A DNA stretch of 52,855 bases from Sphingobium estronivorans (GTDB lineage: Bacteria > Pseudomonadota > Alphaproteobacteria > Sphingomonadales > Sphingomonadaceae): the NCBI RefSeq assembly GCF_008692605.1, contig NZ_LFCT01000033.1, positions 1 to 52,855 on the forward strand, read 5' to 3'. A program made the position numbers and the translations under genes. Of the stretch, positions 26,120 to 37,152 are shown piece after piece. The notes beneath the pieces were generated by a model. It was not told the DNA's origin. It saw nothing but the letters and a program-made list of their open reading frames with translations, and searched no databases. The stretch's first letter is position 1. Every line of letters begins with the position of its first letter.

Positions 26120-26647
26120 TCAGGCTTCGGCCTTCGCGTGCTTGGGCGCGGCTTCGTTGAGGATCCGAAGGATCTTCTTGAGTGCGCTCGGCTCGTCGGT
26201 CTCTTCCATCGCCGCGAGTTCGCGGGCGAGGCGGCTGGAGGCGGCCTCGAAAATCTGCCGTTCGGAATAGCTCTGTTCCGGCTGATCGTCGGCGCGGAAC
26301 AGGTCGCGGGTCACTTCGGCGATCGACACCAGGTCGCCCGAATTGATCTTCGCTTCATATTCCTGGGCGCGGCGCGACCACATGGTGCGCTTCACCTTGG
26401 GCTTGCCCTTCAGGGTTTCGACGGCTTCCTCCAGCGTCTTGTTGGAGGACAGCTTGCGCATGCCGACGCCTTCGGCCTTGTTCGTGGGCACGCGGAGCGT
26501 CATCCGCTCCTTTTCGAAGCGGAGAACATAGAGCTCCAGCTCCATGCCCGCAATTTGCTCCTTCTGAAGCTCAATGACGCGGCCAACGCCATGCTTGGGG
26601 TAAACGACATAATCACCAACGTCAAAGGACAGCGCCTTGGCAGCCAT
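26120..26647 (-). CDS. carD: CarD-family transcription factor
   Basis: 175 residues from ATG 26647, with AGAAAGG upstream. The N-terminal RNA-polymerase-interacting domain (FDVGDYVVYPKHGVGRVIEL, about 7-70) is followed by a helical DNA-interacting domain (WSRRAQEYEAKINSGDL, SYSERQIFEAASSRLARELA). CarD binds the RNA polymerase beta subunit and stabilises open complexes, notably at rRNA promoters. About 290 nt of gene-free DNA lie upstream. The next gene on the same strand upstream is the ferredoxin, an arrangement common in alphaproteobacteria. Confidence 0.94.
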   Translation of the reverse strand: MAAKALSFDVGDYVVYPKHGVGRVIELQKEQIAGMELELYVLRFEKERMTLRVPTNKAEGVGMRKLSSNKTLEEAVETLKGKPKVKRTMWSRRAQEYEAKINSGDLVSIAEVTRDLFRADDQPEQSYSERQIFEAASSRLARELAAMEETDEPSALKKILRILNEAAPKHAKAEA

Positions 26648-26940
26648 TTGAAACCTTTCTATTCTACCGAGGGGGGAGCGGTGACATTCGCGTTGCAGGT
26701 GCGAAAAGCGCACGAGTCGGGGGAACGCGGCGTCACCATCAAAACATCAGGCATTTGTCTCCGTAGCGGACGCGACCATGTCCACTTGTTGGTGCCTGTT
26801 TACCAGATTCGTAACAAAATTGCCACCCCCGGACACAAAATCCGGGGATGGGGCATCAAATAAGGCGCAATCGGTAGTTTCGGAAGCATCGCCGGAAGCA
26901 TTTCGCAACAGCGATGCGGCAATTGCGATGTGTCCTGCGA

Positions 26941-27279
26941 TCAGTTGCCCGAGCCGGGTTCGGGCGAGAAGAACTGCTCCAGCTTGTTTTCCACGCCCTT
27001 CATGTCATCGGCGTCGGCGGGCGCTTCGCCCTTGACCGTGATATTCGGCCATTCGGCAGAATATTTGGTGTTCAGTTCCAGCCATTTTTCCAGGCCGTTT
27101 TCGGTGTCGGGCAGGATCGCCTCGGCGGGGCATTCCGGTTCGCACACGCCGCAGTCGATGCATTCGTTCGGGTTGATGACCAGCATGTTCTCGCCCTCGT
27201 AGAAACAGTCCACGGGGCAAACCTCGACGCAATCCATATATTTGCAGCGGATGCAGTTATCGGTCACGACGTAGGTCAT
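26941..27279 (-). CDS. fdxA: 7Fe ferredoxin FdxA
   Basis: 112 residues. The two cluster motifs are near the N-terminus: [17 protein letters not shown] (C9, C12, C17, C21, C25) and [12 protein letters not shown]. The spacing with an extra Cys is that of the 3Fe-4S plus 4Fe-4S ferredoxins of the Azotobacter FdI type. It is a low-potential electron carrier in the cytosol. The C-terminal tail (about 60-112) is acidic. It follows the S4-domain gene with a 97-nt gap. Confidence 0.95.
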   Translation of the reverse strand: MTYVVTDNCIRCKYMDCVEVCPVDCFYEGENMLVINPNECIDCGVCEPECPAEAILPDTENGLEKWLELNTKYSAEWPNITVKGEAPADADDMKGVENKLEQFFSPEPGSGN

Positions 27280-27376
27280 GGGTCAGCACTCTTGGAATTG
27301 GGACAACGGGCGCCCTGCTATGCGCGGTCGGCGAGAAGGTCAATGAGGATATTGTTGGGCGGCTGATTAACGAGCT

Positions 27377-27673
27377 TCAGGCCCCGACCGTCAGTTCCTC
27401 GTAACAGGACTGCGCTTCGGGGGCAGGACCGCGCCTGCCCGGCAACTGGACGATGCGGACCACGCGCACGCCGCTGGGGTGGGGGAAGGTGATGAGGTCG
27501 CCCGCCCGTACCGGAGAATGCGCGCGCTCGATCCGGCGGCCGTTGAGGCGGATATGCCCCTCCTCCGCCATTTTCTGGGCAACCGACCGGCTCTTCGCGA
27601 GCCGCGCGAACCACAGGAATTTGTCGATGCGCAGGCTTGGCCCGTGGACCGGAGCCGTGCCCGCGTCAGCCAT
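27377..27673 (-). CDS. S4-domain RNA-binding protein (Hsp15-like)
   Basis: 98 residues from ATG 27673, which lies 8 nt inside the helicase 3' end, so the two are coupled. The S4 fold covers most of the chain: LRIDKFLWFARLAKSRSVAQ, GHIRLNGRRI and RAGDLITFPH. In E. coli the homologue Hsp15 binds stalled 50S subunits carrying nascent chains. A long antisense-like extension upstream in the same frame is not coding. Confidence 0.9.
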   Translation of the reverse strand: MADAGTAPVHGPSLRIDKFLWFARLAKSRSVAQKMAEEGHIRLNGRRIERAHSPVRAGDLITFPHPSGVRVVRIVQLPGRRGPAPEAQSCYEELTVGA

Positions 27674-30344
27674 TGCGGCCCAGCAGTTCGGCGAGGCCCG
27701 CAAATGCGTGGTTGCCGGTGGCAGCAGTGGAGCCGGACGAGGCGGCGGGGCGGGGACCCCGGTCGCCGCGAGGCTTGCCCTCGGACTGGCGTTGCGGCCT
27801 GCCCTGGCCGGACCCGCGTGGGTCGCGATTGTTTTGATGGTGGTGCGGGCGGGGCTTCTGACGGCCGCGGAAGACCCAGTTGGGGCCGCCTTCTTCAGGG
27901 GCTTCCACGGCACGGAAGCCGGCAAGGCGCATCAGTTGCAGGAAAGCCTCTTCCGACAGGCCCAGCGAGACGATCTGCGGGCTTTGCGCGGTGAAGGCTT
28001 CGTTCTTGGCAATGGTCTCATGCGCGGTGCGGGCCATGCGTTCGGCCATGTCGATGCGCAGCATCTGTTCGCCGAAGCCCCGGAAACCGGCAATGCGGGC
28101 GCCCATCTGCTCGGGCTTTTCGCCTGCGGGGATCAGGGTGAGGCCGGGGCCGGGGAGGGGAAGGCAGGGCTTGGCGATCCGCGCGGCAAGCAAGGCGGCG
28201 CGCCAGCGGGCCGAACCGGGCTTCAAAAGGCCCGGATGATAAATGTCGAGCACGCCGATATCGATGCCCGCGCGGCGCAGCAGATGCCGCTGGTCCTTGT
28301 CGAGATGGCCGAGCGCCGAATCGAGATCGGTGCGCGCGATCACGCCGCCCGCGTCGGCAAGCTGCGCGAAGACGGCGCGGACGACGGCGGGGACTTCGGC
28401 GTCCTGCGAACTGGCGACCATCTTGGTCAGCGGGAGGAGATGCTTTTCCTTCTGCGCCTCGAACCAGGTCGCGAGGCGCGCCGAAATCTGCTTTTGCACA
28501 TCCTGCCCAAGGGCCAGAACCGCGCGATCCAGCCGGATTTCCGGGGTCAGCAGCGTGGCGCCGCCATGCAGCGTGGCCACGGCATTGCCCTGCCAGCCGA
28601 TGCCGGGGGCCTGTCCTACCTCGTCCATGAGCGCGAAATCAGTATCGGGTGCGCCCAGTAATTCTTCAGCCTTCACTCGCAATATCCTTCCAAGGCGCCG
28701 TTCCGCGGCCGCCAACAGCATCTTTCTGTCCTGATGCCGGGTAGCGGGATCGACCGAGAAACGAAATCCGTCAAGTCGCCCGATCGTCTCGCCATCGACG
28801 CAGACTGTCCCATCCGGCTCGATATCGACCGGCAGGTTGGCTGCGCTCTGGCCCATATCCCTTAGCAGAACCGTGGTGCGCCGGTCCACGAAGCGCTGCG
28901 TCAGCGCGGCGTGAAGGGCATCGGAGAGCTTTTCTTCCAACACCCGTGTACGCTCGGCCATTTCGGCGGGATGGGCCAGCCAGTCGGCGCGATGGGCGAT
29001 ATAGGACCATGTGCGCGCGGCGGCGATCCGGCCCGACAGTGTGTCGATGTCGCCCTGAACCGAATCGAGTCGCGCGATTTGCTGAGCGAACCAGTCGCGG
29101 GGAATGTGGCCCTGTCCTTCGGAGAGGAAGCGCCAGATGCGGCTGACCGTGCGGGCATGATGGTCCGCGCCCAGTTTCTGGAAATCGGGCAGGCCGCAGG
29201 CGGCCCAGAGGCGCTCGACCTGTTTCTGGCCCCTGGCGCGCTCGATCACGACAGGGTCGTCGGCAAGGCGCTTCAGGACCGCGAGGTCGACCGCTTCGGG
29301 CGCAGCGCGCAGTTCAGCACGCTCGGGCTTCTGTTCGAGGTCGACAATCAGATGATCCAGCCGGTCCGTGCGCGGCGTGCCGTCGCGCCAGAAAAGCTGT
29401 TCGACCGGGGGAAAGCGGTGGGATTCGATCGCCTCGATCTCTTCGGGGGTGAAGGCGGCGTCGCCATCTTCATGGCCCAGGCTGCCGAAGGTGCCGTCCT
29501 TGTGGTGACGACCGGCGCGGCCCGCGATCTGCGCCATTTCGCTGACCGTGAGGCGGCGGGTGCGGCGGCCGTCGAACTTGCGCAGGGACGCGAAGGCGAC
29601 ATGGGCGACGTCGAGGTTCAGACCCATGCCGATGGCGTCGGTGGCGACCAGATAGTCGACTTCGCCATTCAGGAACATCTGCACCTGCGCATTGCGGGTG
29701 CGCGGGGAAAGGGCGCCCATGACGACCGCCGCGCCGCCCCGGAAGCGGCGGAGCATTTCGGCCACGGCATAGACCTCCTCGGCGGAAAAGGCGACGATGG
29801 CGGAGCGCCTGGGCAGGCGGGAGAGTTTTTTCGCGCCTGCATAGGATAGGGTGGAGAAGCGCGGGCGGCCAATGATCTCGGCGTCGGGGACGAGGGATTT
29901 GACCACGCGGCTGATGCTGGCCGAACCGAGGATCATGGTTTCCTCGCGGCCTCTGGCGCGCAGCAGGCGGTCAGTGAAGACATGGCCGCGTTCCGGGTCG
30001 GCGCCGAGTTGGGCTTCGTCGAGGGCGACGAAGGCATAATCCTTGAGCCCCTCTTGTGCAGGCTCGCGGCCTCCACCGATCGGCATCGACTCCGCCGTGC
30101 AGAGGAAATAGCGCGCGCCGGGCGGGACGATCTTCTCCTCGCCGGTGATGAGGGCGACCTGTTGCGGCCCCTTCATGCCGACAACCCGGTCATAGACTTC
30201 GCGCGCCAACAGGCGGAGCGGAAAGCCCATCATCCCCGAGGAATGGCCGCACATGCGTTCGACGGCGAGGTGGGTCTTGCCGGTATTGGTGGGACCCAGA
30301 ACGGCGGTCATGGGCGAGCGGGCGAACTGAGCCATGGTCTTCAT
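27666..30344 (-). CDS. SUV3-like ATP-dependent RNA helicase
   Basis: 892 residues from ATG 30344; ATGs at 30398 and 30335 also fit and none has a clear ribosome-binding site. Walker A is VLGPTNTGKTH near residue 15-25, the DExH-type box is VALDEAQLGAD near 106, motif VI is QIAGRAGRHH near 265. The rest matches the long C-terminal part of mitochondrial SUV3-type helicases, ending in a Pro/Arg/Gly-rich basic tail (about 830-880) suited to RNA binding. In mitochondria SUV3 unwinds RNA for degradation; the bacterial role is inferred. It heads a set with the S4 protein, fdxA and possibly carD. Confidence 0.9.
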   Translation of the reverse strand: MKTMAQFARSPMTAVLGPTNTGKTHLAVERMCGHSSGMMGFPLRLLAREVYDRVVGMKGPQQVALITGEEKIVPPGARYFLCTAESMPIGGGREPAQEGLKDYAFVALDEAQLGADPERGHVFTDRLLRARGREETMILGSASISRVVKSLVPDAEIIGRPRFSTLSYAGAKKLSRLPRRSAIVAFSAEEVYAVAEMLRRFRGGAAVVMGALSPRTRNAQVQMFLNGEVDYLVATDAIGMGLNLDVAHVAFASLRKFDGRRTRRLTVSEMAQIAGRAGRHHKDGTFGSLGHEDGDAAFTPEEIEAIESHRFPPVEQLFWRDGTPRTDRLDHLIVDLEQKPERAELRAAPEAVDLAVLKRLADDPVVIERARGQKQVERLWAACGLPDFQKLGADHHARTVSRIWRFLSEGQGHIPRDWFAQQIARLDSVQGDIDTLSGRIAAARTWSYIAHRADWLAHPAEMAERTRVLEEKLSDALHAALTQRFVDRRTTVLLRDMGQSAANLPVDIEPDGTVCVDGETIGRLDGFRFSVDPATRHQDRKMLLAAAERRLGRILRVKAEELLGAPDTDFALMDEVGQAPGIGWQGNAVATLHGGATLLTPEIRLDRAVLALGQDVQKQISARLATWFEAQKEKHLLPLTKMVASSQDAEVPAVVRAVFAQLADAGGVIARTDLDSALGHLDKDQRHLLRRAGIDIGVLDIYHPGLLKPGSARWRAALLAARIAKPCLPLPGPGLTLIPAGEKPEQMGARIAGFRGFGEQMLRIDMAERMARTAHETIAKNEAFTAQSPQIVSLGLSEEAFLQLMRLAGFRAVEAPEEGGPNWVFRGRQKPRPHHHQNNRDPRGSGQGRPQRQSEGKPRGDRGPRPAASSGSTAATGNHAFAGLAELLGRNG

Positions 30345-30557
30345 GTCGGGGATGGAAGGGGCGAGGGCAAGGGGAAAGGGGCGGCAAATCCGCATCATGC
30401 CGCGAATCGGGGCGCCGGTCGGCTATCGGGCACGTCCGGTCGCGGAAAGACGGCTGGAAAAGGCGTCTTTATTTGACTTTAACCCTATGCCTTTACAAAC
30501 ACCCCGATGAACGCGCGGCGGGGGTCGTGGCGAACTTGCCCCGGGGGCCTTTTTACC

Positions 30558-32087
30558 GTGTTTCAAGCCAGTCAGATCCATGCCCATCAGGGCGGCGCCT
30601 CTGCGTCCCTATGGCTGACTGACTCCCTGCGCCATGCGGGACCGATGGCGGACCGGCGCGGCTGGCGGGAGAAGCTGCGCGACTGGGCCGAAGATGTGGA
30701 ACTGGTCCCGGATCTGGGTCAGAGGGTCGGCAGTTTTACGTGGTTTCGCGGGCTTGCGACCTGTTTCGGGCTGTGCGCGGCGGCGCTCTATCTGTCACCG
30801 GGCTTTCATGCCCTGCCGGGCGAGCCGCAGCCGGTGATGACGCCCAAGCAGTTCGACGAAGTGCGCAGCCAGATGATCACGCCGCTTGCCATGGGCGCGG
30901 ACAGCGGGCGGCGCATGGGGCCGACCGATGCGGTGCAGCCGCTGCGCGAGACGCCGGAGCGGCCGCAGATCGAACTGCGCGCGCAGATCGGCGGCAGCGA
31001 TTCGCTGGGCCGGGCGCTGGCGCGGGCCGGGGTCAGTGGCGGCGACGCGGCGACGGTGACGAGCCTTGTCGCGGGCGACACCAGCGCCGGGCTGAAGCCG
31101 GGCACGCCGCTCGACATCGTGCTGGGGCGGCGGGCGAGCCGCGATATGCCGCGGCCGCTGGACAAGCTGGCCTTCCGGGCGCGGCTGGACCTGGGGATCG
31201 AGATCAAGCGGGTCGGCGGCGTGTTGCAGGTGCAGCGGACCGCCATCCATGTCGACGATACGCCGCTGCGCATTCAGGGGGTGGTGGGCGAAAGCCTCTA
31301 TCGCTCGGCCCGGGCGGCGGGCGCGCCGCCCAAGGCGATCCAGAGCTTCCTGCGCGTCGTGGCGCAGCAGGTCGATCTGGGGTCGATCTCGGCGGGCGAC
31401 CGTTATGACATCATTACCGAATATCATCGCGCCGATACGGGCGACGTGGAGGTGGGCGACCTGTTGTTCGCGGGGCTGCGCCGGGCCAATGGGCGCAGCG
31501 TCGATATGCTCAAATGGACCAGCGACGGCCACAGCCAATGGTTTGAGGCATCGGGCGTCGGCGAACGGCGCGGCGTGCTGTCATCGCCGGTGGCGGGGCG
31601 CATGTCGTCCGGCTTCGGCATGCGGCGGCACCCGATATTGGGCTATACGCGGATGCATGCGGGCGTCGATTTCGCCGCGCCTTACGGGTCGCCGATCTAC
31701 GCCGTGACGGACGGCGTGGTGTCCTATGCCGGGCGGCATGGCGGACATGGCAATTATGTGCGGCTGGACCATGGTCATGGGCTGGCCACCGGCTATGCGC
31801 ATATGAGCCGGATCGCGGCGTCGCCGGGCCAGCGGGTGCGGCAGGGGCAGGTGATCGGCTATGTCGGCTCGACGGGCCTCTCGACCGGGCCGCATCTGCA
31901 TTACGAACTGTATCGCAGCGGGCGGGTGGTCAATCCGCTGTCGGTGCGGTTCACCACCACGTCGCAGCTTGCCGGGCGGGAACTGGCGGCGTTCCGGGCG
32001 CGGCTGGGGCAACTCAAGAGCCTGCGCGTCGGCTTGCCGGTGCAGATGGCGCAGAAGAGCGCGACGCCGGCCGCGAGCGGGAAATAG
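30558..32087 (+). CDS. M23-family peptidoglycan endopeptidase, membrane-anchored
   Basis: 509 residues from a GTG at 30558; an ATG at 30507 gives 17 more. One hydrophobic segment (FRGLATCFGLCAAALYL, about 63-80) should anchor it in the inner membrane with the rest in the periplasm. The mid region (about 130-320) resembles the LysM/opacity-like regulator part of MepM-type enzymes. The catalytic LytM domain (about 355-455) has zinc ligands in HAGVDFAAP and GPHLHYEL and starts with SGFGMRRHPILGYTRMH. It cuts crosslinks during wall growth or division. Confidence 0.9.
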   Translation: MFQASQIHAHQGGASASLWLTDSLRHAGPMADRRGWREKLRDWAEDVELVPDLGQRVGSFTWFRGLATCFGLCAAALYLSPGFHALPGEPQPVMTPKQFDEVRSQMITPLAMGADSGRRMGPTDAVQPLRETPERPQIELRAQIGGSDSLGRALARAGVSGGDAATVTSLVAGDTSAGLKPGTPLDIVLGRRASRDMPRPLDKLAFRARLDLGIEIKRVGGVLQVQRTAIHVDDTPLRIQGVVGESLYRSARAAGAPPKAIQSFLRVVAQQVDLGSISAGDRYDIITEYHRADTGDVEVGDLLFAGLRRANGRSVDMLKWTSDGHSQWFEASGVGERRGVLSSPVAGRMSSGFGMRRHPILGYTRMHAGVDFAAPYGSPIYAVTDGVVSYAGRHGGHGNYVRLDHGHGLATGYAHMSRIAASPGQRVRQGQVIGYVGSTGLSTGPHLHYELYRSGRVVNPLSVRFTTTSQLAGRELAAFRARLGQLKSLRVGLPVQMAQKSATPAASGK

Positions 32088-32143
32088 CAGGCTGTGGGCT
32101 GTCGGCTGTTCCAGCCGCCTGCATAATGTTCTAACGGGCGGGC

Positions 32144-32932
32144 ATGACCGCACCGGCTTCCGATATCACCGCAATTTTATTGGCAGGATGGCGACCCGTG
32201 CCCGATCCTCTTGCGGTGGCGGCGGGCGTTGAGGCCAAGCCGCTGGCGCCGGTCGGCGGCGAGCCGATGATCAACCGTCCGGCGCGGGCCTTGCTGGCGC
32301 ATCCGGCGATCGGGCGGCTGATCGTGCTGACGCAGGCGCCGGAGCTGTTCGCCAGCGATCCGGCCACAGCCTGGATCGCCGAGCATCCCAGGGTGCGGTT
32401 CGAGAGGAGCGGGGGCGGCATCGCCTCCTCGCTGATCGCGCTGCTGGACCGGGGGGATGTGCCCTTTCCAATGCTGATGACCACGGCGGACCATGTGCTG
32501 CTGGATGGCGCGATGCTCGACCAGATGGTGCGGGAGGGGTCGGGGACGGACATTGCCGTGGCGATGGTGGAGCGCCAGACGCTGCTGGCGCGCTATCCGA
32601 AGTCGCGCCGGACCTGGCTTAAATTTCGCGACGGCTGGTGGTCGGGGGCGAATATCTTCTGGTTCGGCAGCGCGAAGGCCCGCTCCGTGATCGCGCTATG
32701 GCAGGAGGTCGAGCAGGACCGGAAGAAGGGATGGAAGATCCTGTCCGCCTTCGGGCCTTTGGCTTTGCTGGGGGCGGTATTGCGGATTTCCACCTTGCGG
32801 GGCGGTATCGCGCGGGTGGGGCGGCGCTTTGGGCTGGTCGCCCGGCTGGTGGCGATGGACAAGGCGGAAGCCTGCATCGACGCCGACAAGCCGGACGATG
32901 TGGTGCTGATCGAGACGATCCTGGCTCAATAG
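32144..32932 (+). CDS. MobA-like nucleotidyltransferase family protein
   Basis: 262 residues. The N-terminus ITAILLAGWRP...EAKPLAPVGGEPMI resembles the NTP-transferase signature (LAGG-x(n)-K-x-L), with the glycine pair changed to GW. TTADHVLLDGAM near residue 108 supplies the metal-binding Asp. Homologues transfer nucleotides to sugars, alcohols or cofactors; here the substrate is unknown. The C-terminal part (about 190-245) is hydrophobic/basic. Its end overlaps the convergent ArsR gene by 7 nt. Confidence 0.7.
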   Translation: MTAPASDITAILLAGWRPVPDPLAVAAGVEAKPLAPVGGEPMINRPARALLAHPAIGRLIVLTQAPELFASDPATAWIAEHPRVRFERSGGGIASSLIALLDRGDVPFPMLMTTADHVLLDGAMLDQMVREGSGTDIAVAMVERQTLLARYPKSRRTWLKFRDGWWSGANIFWFGSAKARSVIALWQEVEQDRKKGWKILSAFGPLALLGAVLRISTLRGGIARVGRRFGLVARLVAMDKAEACIDADKPDDVVLIETILAQ

Positions 32933-33267
32933 CCTTCCAGATCCTCCAGCGCGGTGAAGCGCTGCGACCAGAGCGCGCCATAGACGGCCATCCACTGGAC
33001 CACCGGTGCCAGCCCCTTGGCGCGGGCGGTGTAGAAGGTTTCGCGGCCTGCCCGGCGGGCCGTCACGAGGCTGGCCCGTTTCAGCTTGCCGAGGTGGCGC
33101 GACACCATGGGTTGCGATACGCCGGAAATGGCGGTCAGGGCGTGGACGCTCTGTTCGCCTTCGCGCACCAGATATTCCAGCAGCGCCCGCCGGGTGCCGT
33201 CGGACAGGGCCTTGAAAAGTTCGTCGCAGGAGGCGGAGCGATCTCCCCTCAAAATATGTTCTGTCAT
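32926..33267 (-). CDS. ArsR-family winged-helix regulator
   Basis: 113 residues, single winged-helix domain: LFKALSDGTRRALLEYLV, then the recognition helix in ISGVSQPMVSRHLGKLKRASLV and a wing RRAGRETFYTARAKGL. The metal-binding ELCVCDL motif of ArsR/SmtB is not present, so it is probably a metal-independent member, of the type often placed beside SRPBCC/AHSA1 genes. No such gene is adjacent. It is divergent from ccrM across about 290 nt. Confidence 0.88.
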   Translation of the reverse strand: MTEHILRGDRSASCDELFKALSDGTRRALLEYLVREGEQSVHALTAISGVSQPMVSRHLGKLKRASLVTARRAGRETFYTARAKGLAPVVQWMAVYGALWSQRFTALEDLEGY

Positions 33268-33335
33268 CGCTCGTTCATAATCAATGGGTTATGAATTGGT
33301 CAAGCGGAGCGCCATTTTTGCCGGGCCGGGCGGCG

Positions 33336-34753
<1,418 letters not shown>

Positions 34754-34766
34754 CAAATATATGATT

Positions 34767-34843
34767 CTAGTGTGGTTTTTGGATTTGAAATACGCGCCGC
34801 ATTTAGCGCTATAATGAGGCGTATTTCAAATCCACCACACTAA
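34767..34843. repeat. Inverted repeat 2: CTAGTGTGG ... CCACACTA with inner 16-bp arms
   Basis: TAGTGTGG (34768-34775) pairs with CCACACTA (34835-34842), and TGGATTTGAAATACGC (34780-34795) pairs perfectly with 34819-34834; a 4-nt T bulge lies on the left arm and a 23-nt AT-containing loop in the middle. It begins with the same CTAGTG as repeat 1, 14 nt away, so the two look related in organisation. It ends about 57 nt before folP. Confidence 0.7.
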
Positions 34844-34899
34844 GGCCCTGATCGGCTGGCGGGTCGACAGGCAGGGTTCGGGCGGATTAGAGGGCGGGC

Positions 34900-36036
34900 A
34901 TGACATTTTCCTCCATTCCCGCCGATGCGCGGCTTTATCTGCGCCCCACATGGTTCGTGCCGACGCCCATCGGCCTGCCCGACGGGGCGGCGGCGCGGAT
35001 GGGCAATGGGCTGATCTGGTTCCAGGGCTATGAACTGACTGCGCGCCGCAATGGTCAGCGGGTGGCGCGGGTGACGATTCCGGTGGCGCAGTTTGCCGAT
35101 GCCGTGGCAAGCCTGCCCGATCCTCTGGCGGAGCGGGCGCAGCGGCTCGCCGCCAATATTTCGGCTCAGCGCCCGCCCTTGGCGCTGGGCGCGCGTACCA
35201 TCCGTTTCGATGCGCCGCAGGTGATGGCGATCCTCAACATCACGCCGGACAGTTTTTCCGATGGCGGCAAGCATATGGACGATCCGCAGGCGGCGGCCGA
35301 TGCGGGTTTCGCCATGGCGGCGGCGGGGGCCGCGTTGATCGATGTCGGCGGGGAATCGACCCGGCCCAAGGCGCCGCGCCTGTGGGAAGGGGATGAGATC
35401 GCCCGCATCGTGCCGGTGATCGAGAAACTGGCGGCGGCGGGCGTCGCCCTGTCCGTCGATACGCGCAAGGCGGCGGTGATGGAGGCGGCGCTGGCGGCGG
35501 GCGCGCATGTCATTAACGATGTGAGCGCGCTGCTGCACGATCCACGGGCGATGGACGTCGTCGTGGCGGCGGGCTGCCCCGTCATCCTGATGCATGCCCC
35601 GTCCGCCGGTGACGATCCGCATGATCTCTCCGCGCTTGGGCCCAACGGCTATGGCGATGTCGTGGCCGATGTGTTCGACCATCTGGAGGCGCGGGTGGAC
35701 GCCTGCCTCGCTGCAGGCATCCCGCGTGAGAAGATCATGGTCGATCCCGGTCTGGGCTTCGGCAAGTCGCTGGCCGACAATCTGGCCCTGGTGAATGGCG
35801 TCGCGACCTTCCAGGGATTGGGCGTGCCGCTGCTTTTCGCGGGCAGTCGCAAGCGGCTGATCGGTGCGCTGTCCCATGAGGCGCCTGCGCCGGAACGGCT
35901 GGGGGGATCGGTGGCTCTGGCCTTCCGCGCGGCGGAACTGGGCGCGCAGATGGTGCGCGTGCATGACGTCAAGGAAAGCGTGCAGGCGCTGCATCTCTGG
36001 CGCGGTCTGGCGGATGCCGGATTGAGCGCGGTCTGA
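34900..36036 (+). CDS. folP: Dihydropteroate synthase
   Basis: 378 residues; the catalytic TIM barrel starts near residue 105, so there is an N-terminal extension of about 100 residues compared with E. coli FolP (282). Pterin/pABA-site motifs are all present: MAILNITPDSFSDGG near 109, DVGGESTRP near 148, SVDTRK near 187, INDVSA near 206, VDPGLGFGKS near 283 and GSRKRLIG near 317. It joins pABA to hydroxymethyl-dihydropterin in folate synthesis and is the sulfonamide target. The long N-terminal part has an own ribosome-binding context and contains no stop, so it appears translated. Confidence 0.95.
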   Translation: MTFSSIPADARLYLRPTWFVPTPIGLPDGAAARMGNGLIWFQGYELTARRNGQRVARVTIPVAQFADAVASLPDPLAERAQRLAANISAQRPPLALGARTIRFDAPQVMAILNITPDSFSDGGKHMDDPQAAADAGFAMAAAGAALIDVGGESTRPKAPRLWEGDEIARIVPVIEKLAAAGVALSVDTRKAAVMEAALAAGAHVINDVSALLHDPRAMDVVVAAGCPVILMHAPSAGDDPHDLSALGPNGYGDVVADVFDHLEARVDACLAAGIPREKIMVDPGLGFGKSLADNLALVNGVATFQGLGVPLLFAGSRKRLIGALSHEAPAPERLGGSVALAFRAAELGAQMVRVHDVKESVQALHLWRGLADAGLSAV

Positions 36037-36173
36037 TCGAGAGAAAAGTTCACAGGAATTTTATCGCGGACATCCAAAATTCAATTTGGAGACGTTGACT
36101 CGACTCGGCAGGATCGTCACTTTCCGCTACGGAATGCGCGAAAACAGCGCATCCGAATGGAGAGGATGCCACC

Positions 36174-36419
36174 ATGGCAATTATCCAGCCACTTTCGACA
36201 AAGCTTTTTCATGCCCTGTTGATCCAGTGCATCGCGGAAGAGCGCAGTCCGACCGATGCCGAAATCGAGTCCGTGGCCTCGAAAATCTGGCGGGATAGCC
36301 ATGGCGCGGCGACCGGACAGGATTGGCTGGACGTGGCGCGCGGCAGCGACGCTCATGCGCAGATGATCAATGCCGCGCGAATGGCCTTCGGTTGCCATCA
36401 CGGCGTGGCGGCGGCCTGA
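36174..36419 (+). CDS. Short conserved-looking protein of unknown function
   Basis: 81 residues from ATG 36174, with AGAGGATG upstream. Composition is balanced with two likely helices (LSTKLFHALLIQCIAEERSP, DAEIESVASKIWRDSH) and a C-terminal MINAARMAFGCHHG. No signal peptide, membrane segment or known motif. It lies between folP and the convergent lipoprotein gene. I do not recognise a family. Confidence 0.6.
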   Translation: MAIIQPLSTKLFHALLIQCIAEERSPTDAEIESVASKIWRDSHGAATGQDWLDVARGSDAHAQMINAARMAFGCHHGVAAA

Positions 36420-36453
36420 ATTCAGCCTCCATCCCGGCGGGACGGCCGTCGCA

Positions 36454-37083
36454 TCAGGGGGTCGCGGCGTTGGCGGCGGCCTCGGGTGCCGGTGCGGCGC
36501 CTTCGGGCGTCTGCGCCTTGGGCGCGAAGACATGCAGGCTGTCCAGCGTCTTTTCGGCCATGGCGGAATATTGTTCGCTCAGCATTTCGGGATAGACGAA
36601 GCTGGCGGTGACGATGGACCCGTCCGGCTGCTTGATCAGGCGCAGCGCGACATTATTGCCTTCGCCGTCATTCGCCGTGCCGCGATATTCATTGTCGCCG
36701 ACATAATCGCCGCTGACCCCTTCGGATCCCTGGCTCACGGTTTCGACAATCTGTTGCAGCGTCTGCTCGCCATCCTTCTTCTGCCAGAAGATGCGGACGT
36801 CCGCCCCCGCGCCGGGGTCCTGATAGACGACGCCATCGGCGTTGCTGGCCGACGCATCCTTTTCCCAGCCCTCCGGGAAGGTCACGGAAAAGCCCCGCTC
36901 GACATTCACATAGTTGCGGGAGGCCGGGGTGTCGTTCCTGGCCCTGGCCATCGCCTTGGCGGCGGCGCTATTGGCGGCATTGGCCAGTTCGTCCTGGCTC
37001 GGCAGATCCTCCACCGGCTCGGCGCGGCCGCAGGCGACCAGCAGCAGGAGAGGCGTGACGGCGGCAAGGGAGGCTTTGTTCAT
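36454..37083 (-). CDS. Lipoprotein with PsbP/DcrB-like domain, unknown role
   Basis: 209 residues from ATG 37083, just after GGGAGGGAAT. The signal peptide ends in LLVAC (lipidated C18). After a linker of small and charged residues, about 55-190 form a domain with VERGFSVTFPEGWEKD and ALRLIKQPDGSIVTASFVYPE, a pattern seen in DcrB/PsbP-like ligand domains. The C-terminal tail is Ala/Pro-rich. Function unknown; location inferred as membrane-anchored in the periplasm. Confidence 0.7.
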   Translation of the reverse strand: MNKASLAAVTPLLLLVACGRAEPVEDLPSQDELANAANSAAAKAMARARNDTPASRNYVNVERGFSVTFPEGWEKDASASNADGVVYQDPGAGADVRIFWQKKDGEQTLQQIVETVSQGSEGVSGDYVGDNEYRGTANDGEGNNVALRLIKQPDGSIVTASFVYPEMLSEQYSAMAEKTLDSLHVFAPKAQTPEGAAPAPEAAANAATP

Positions 37084-37152
37084 ATTCCCTCCCAAAGCAT
37101 AGCCGCCGCGACATTTCAACGCCGCAGCCGCAGCGCAAGCGACGGGGCGACG

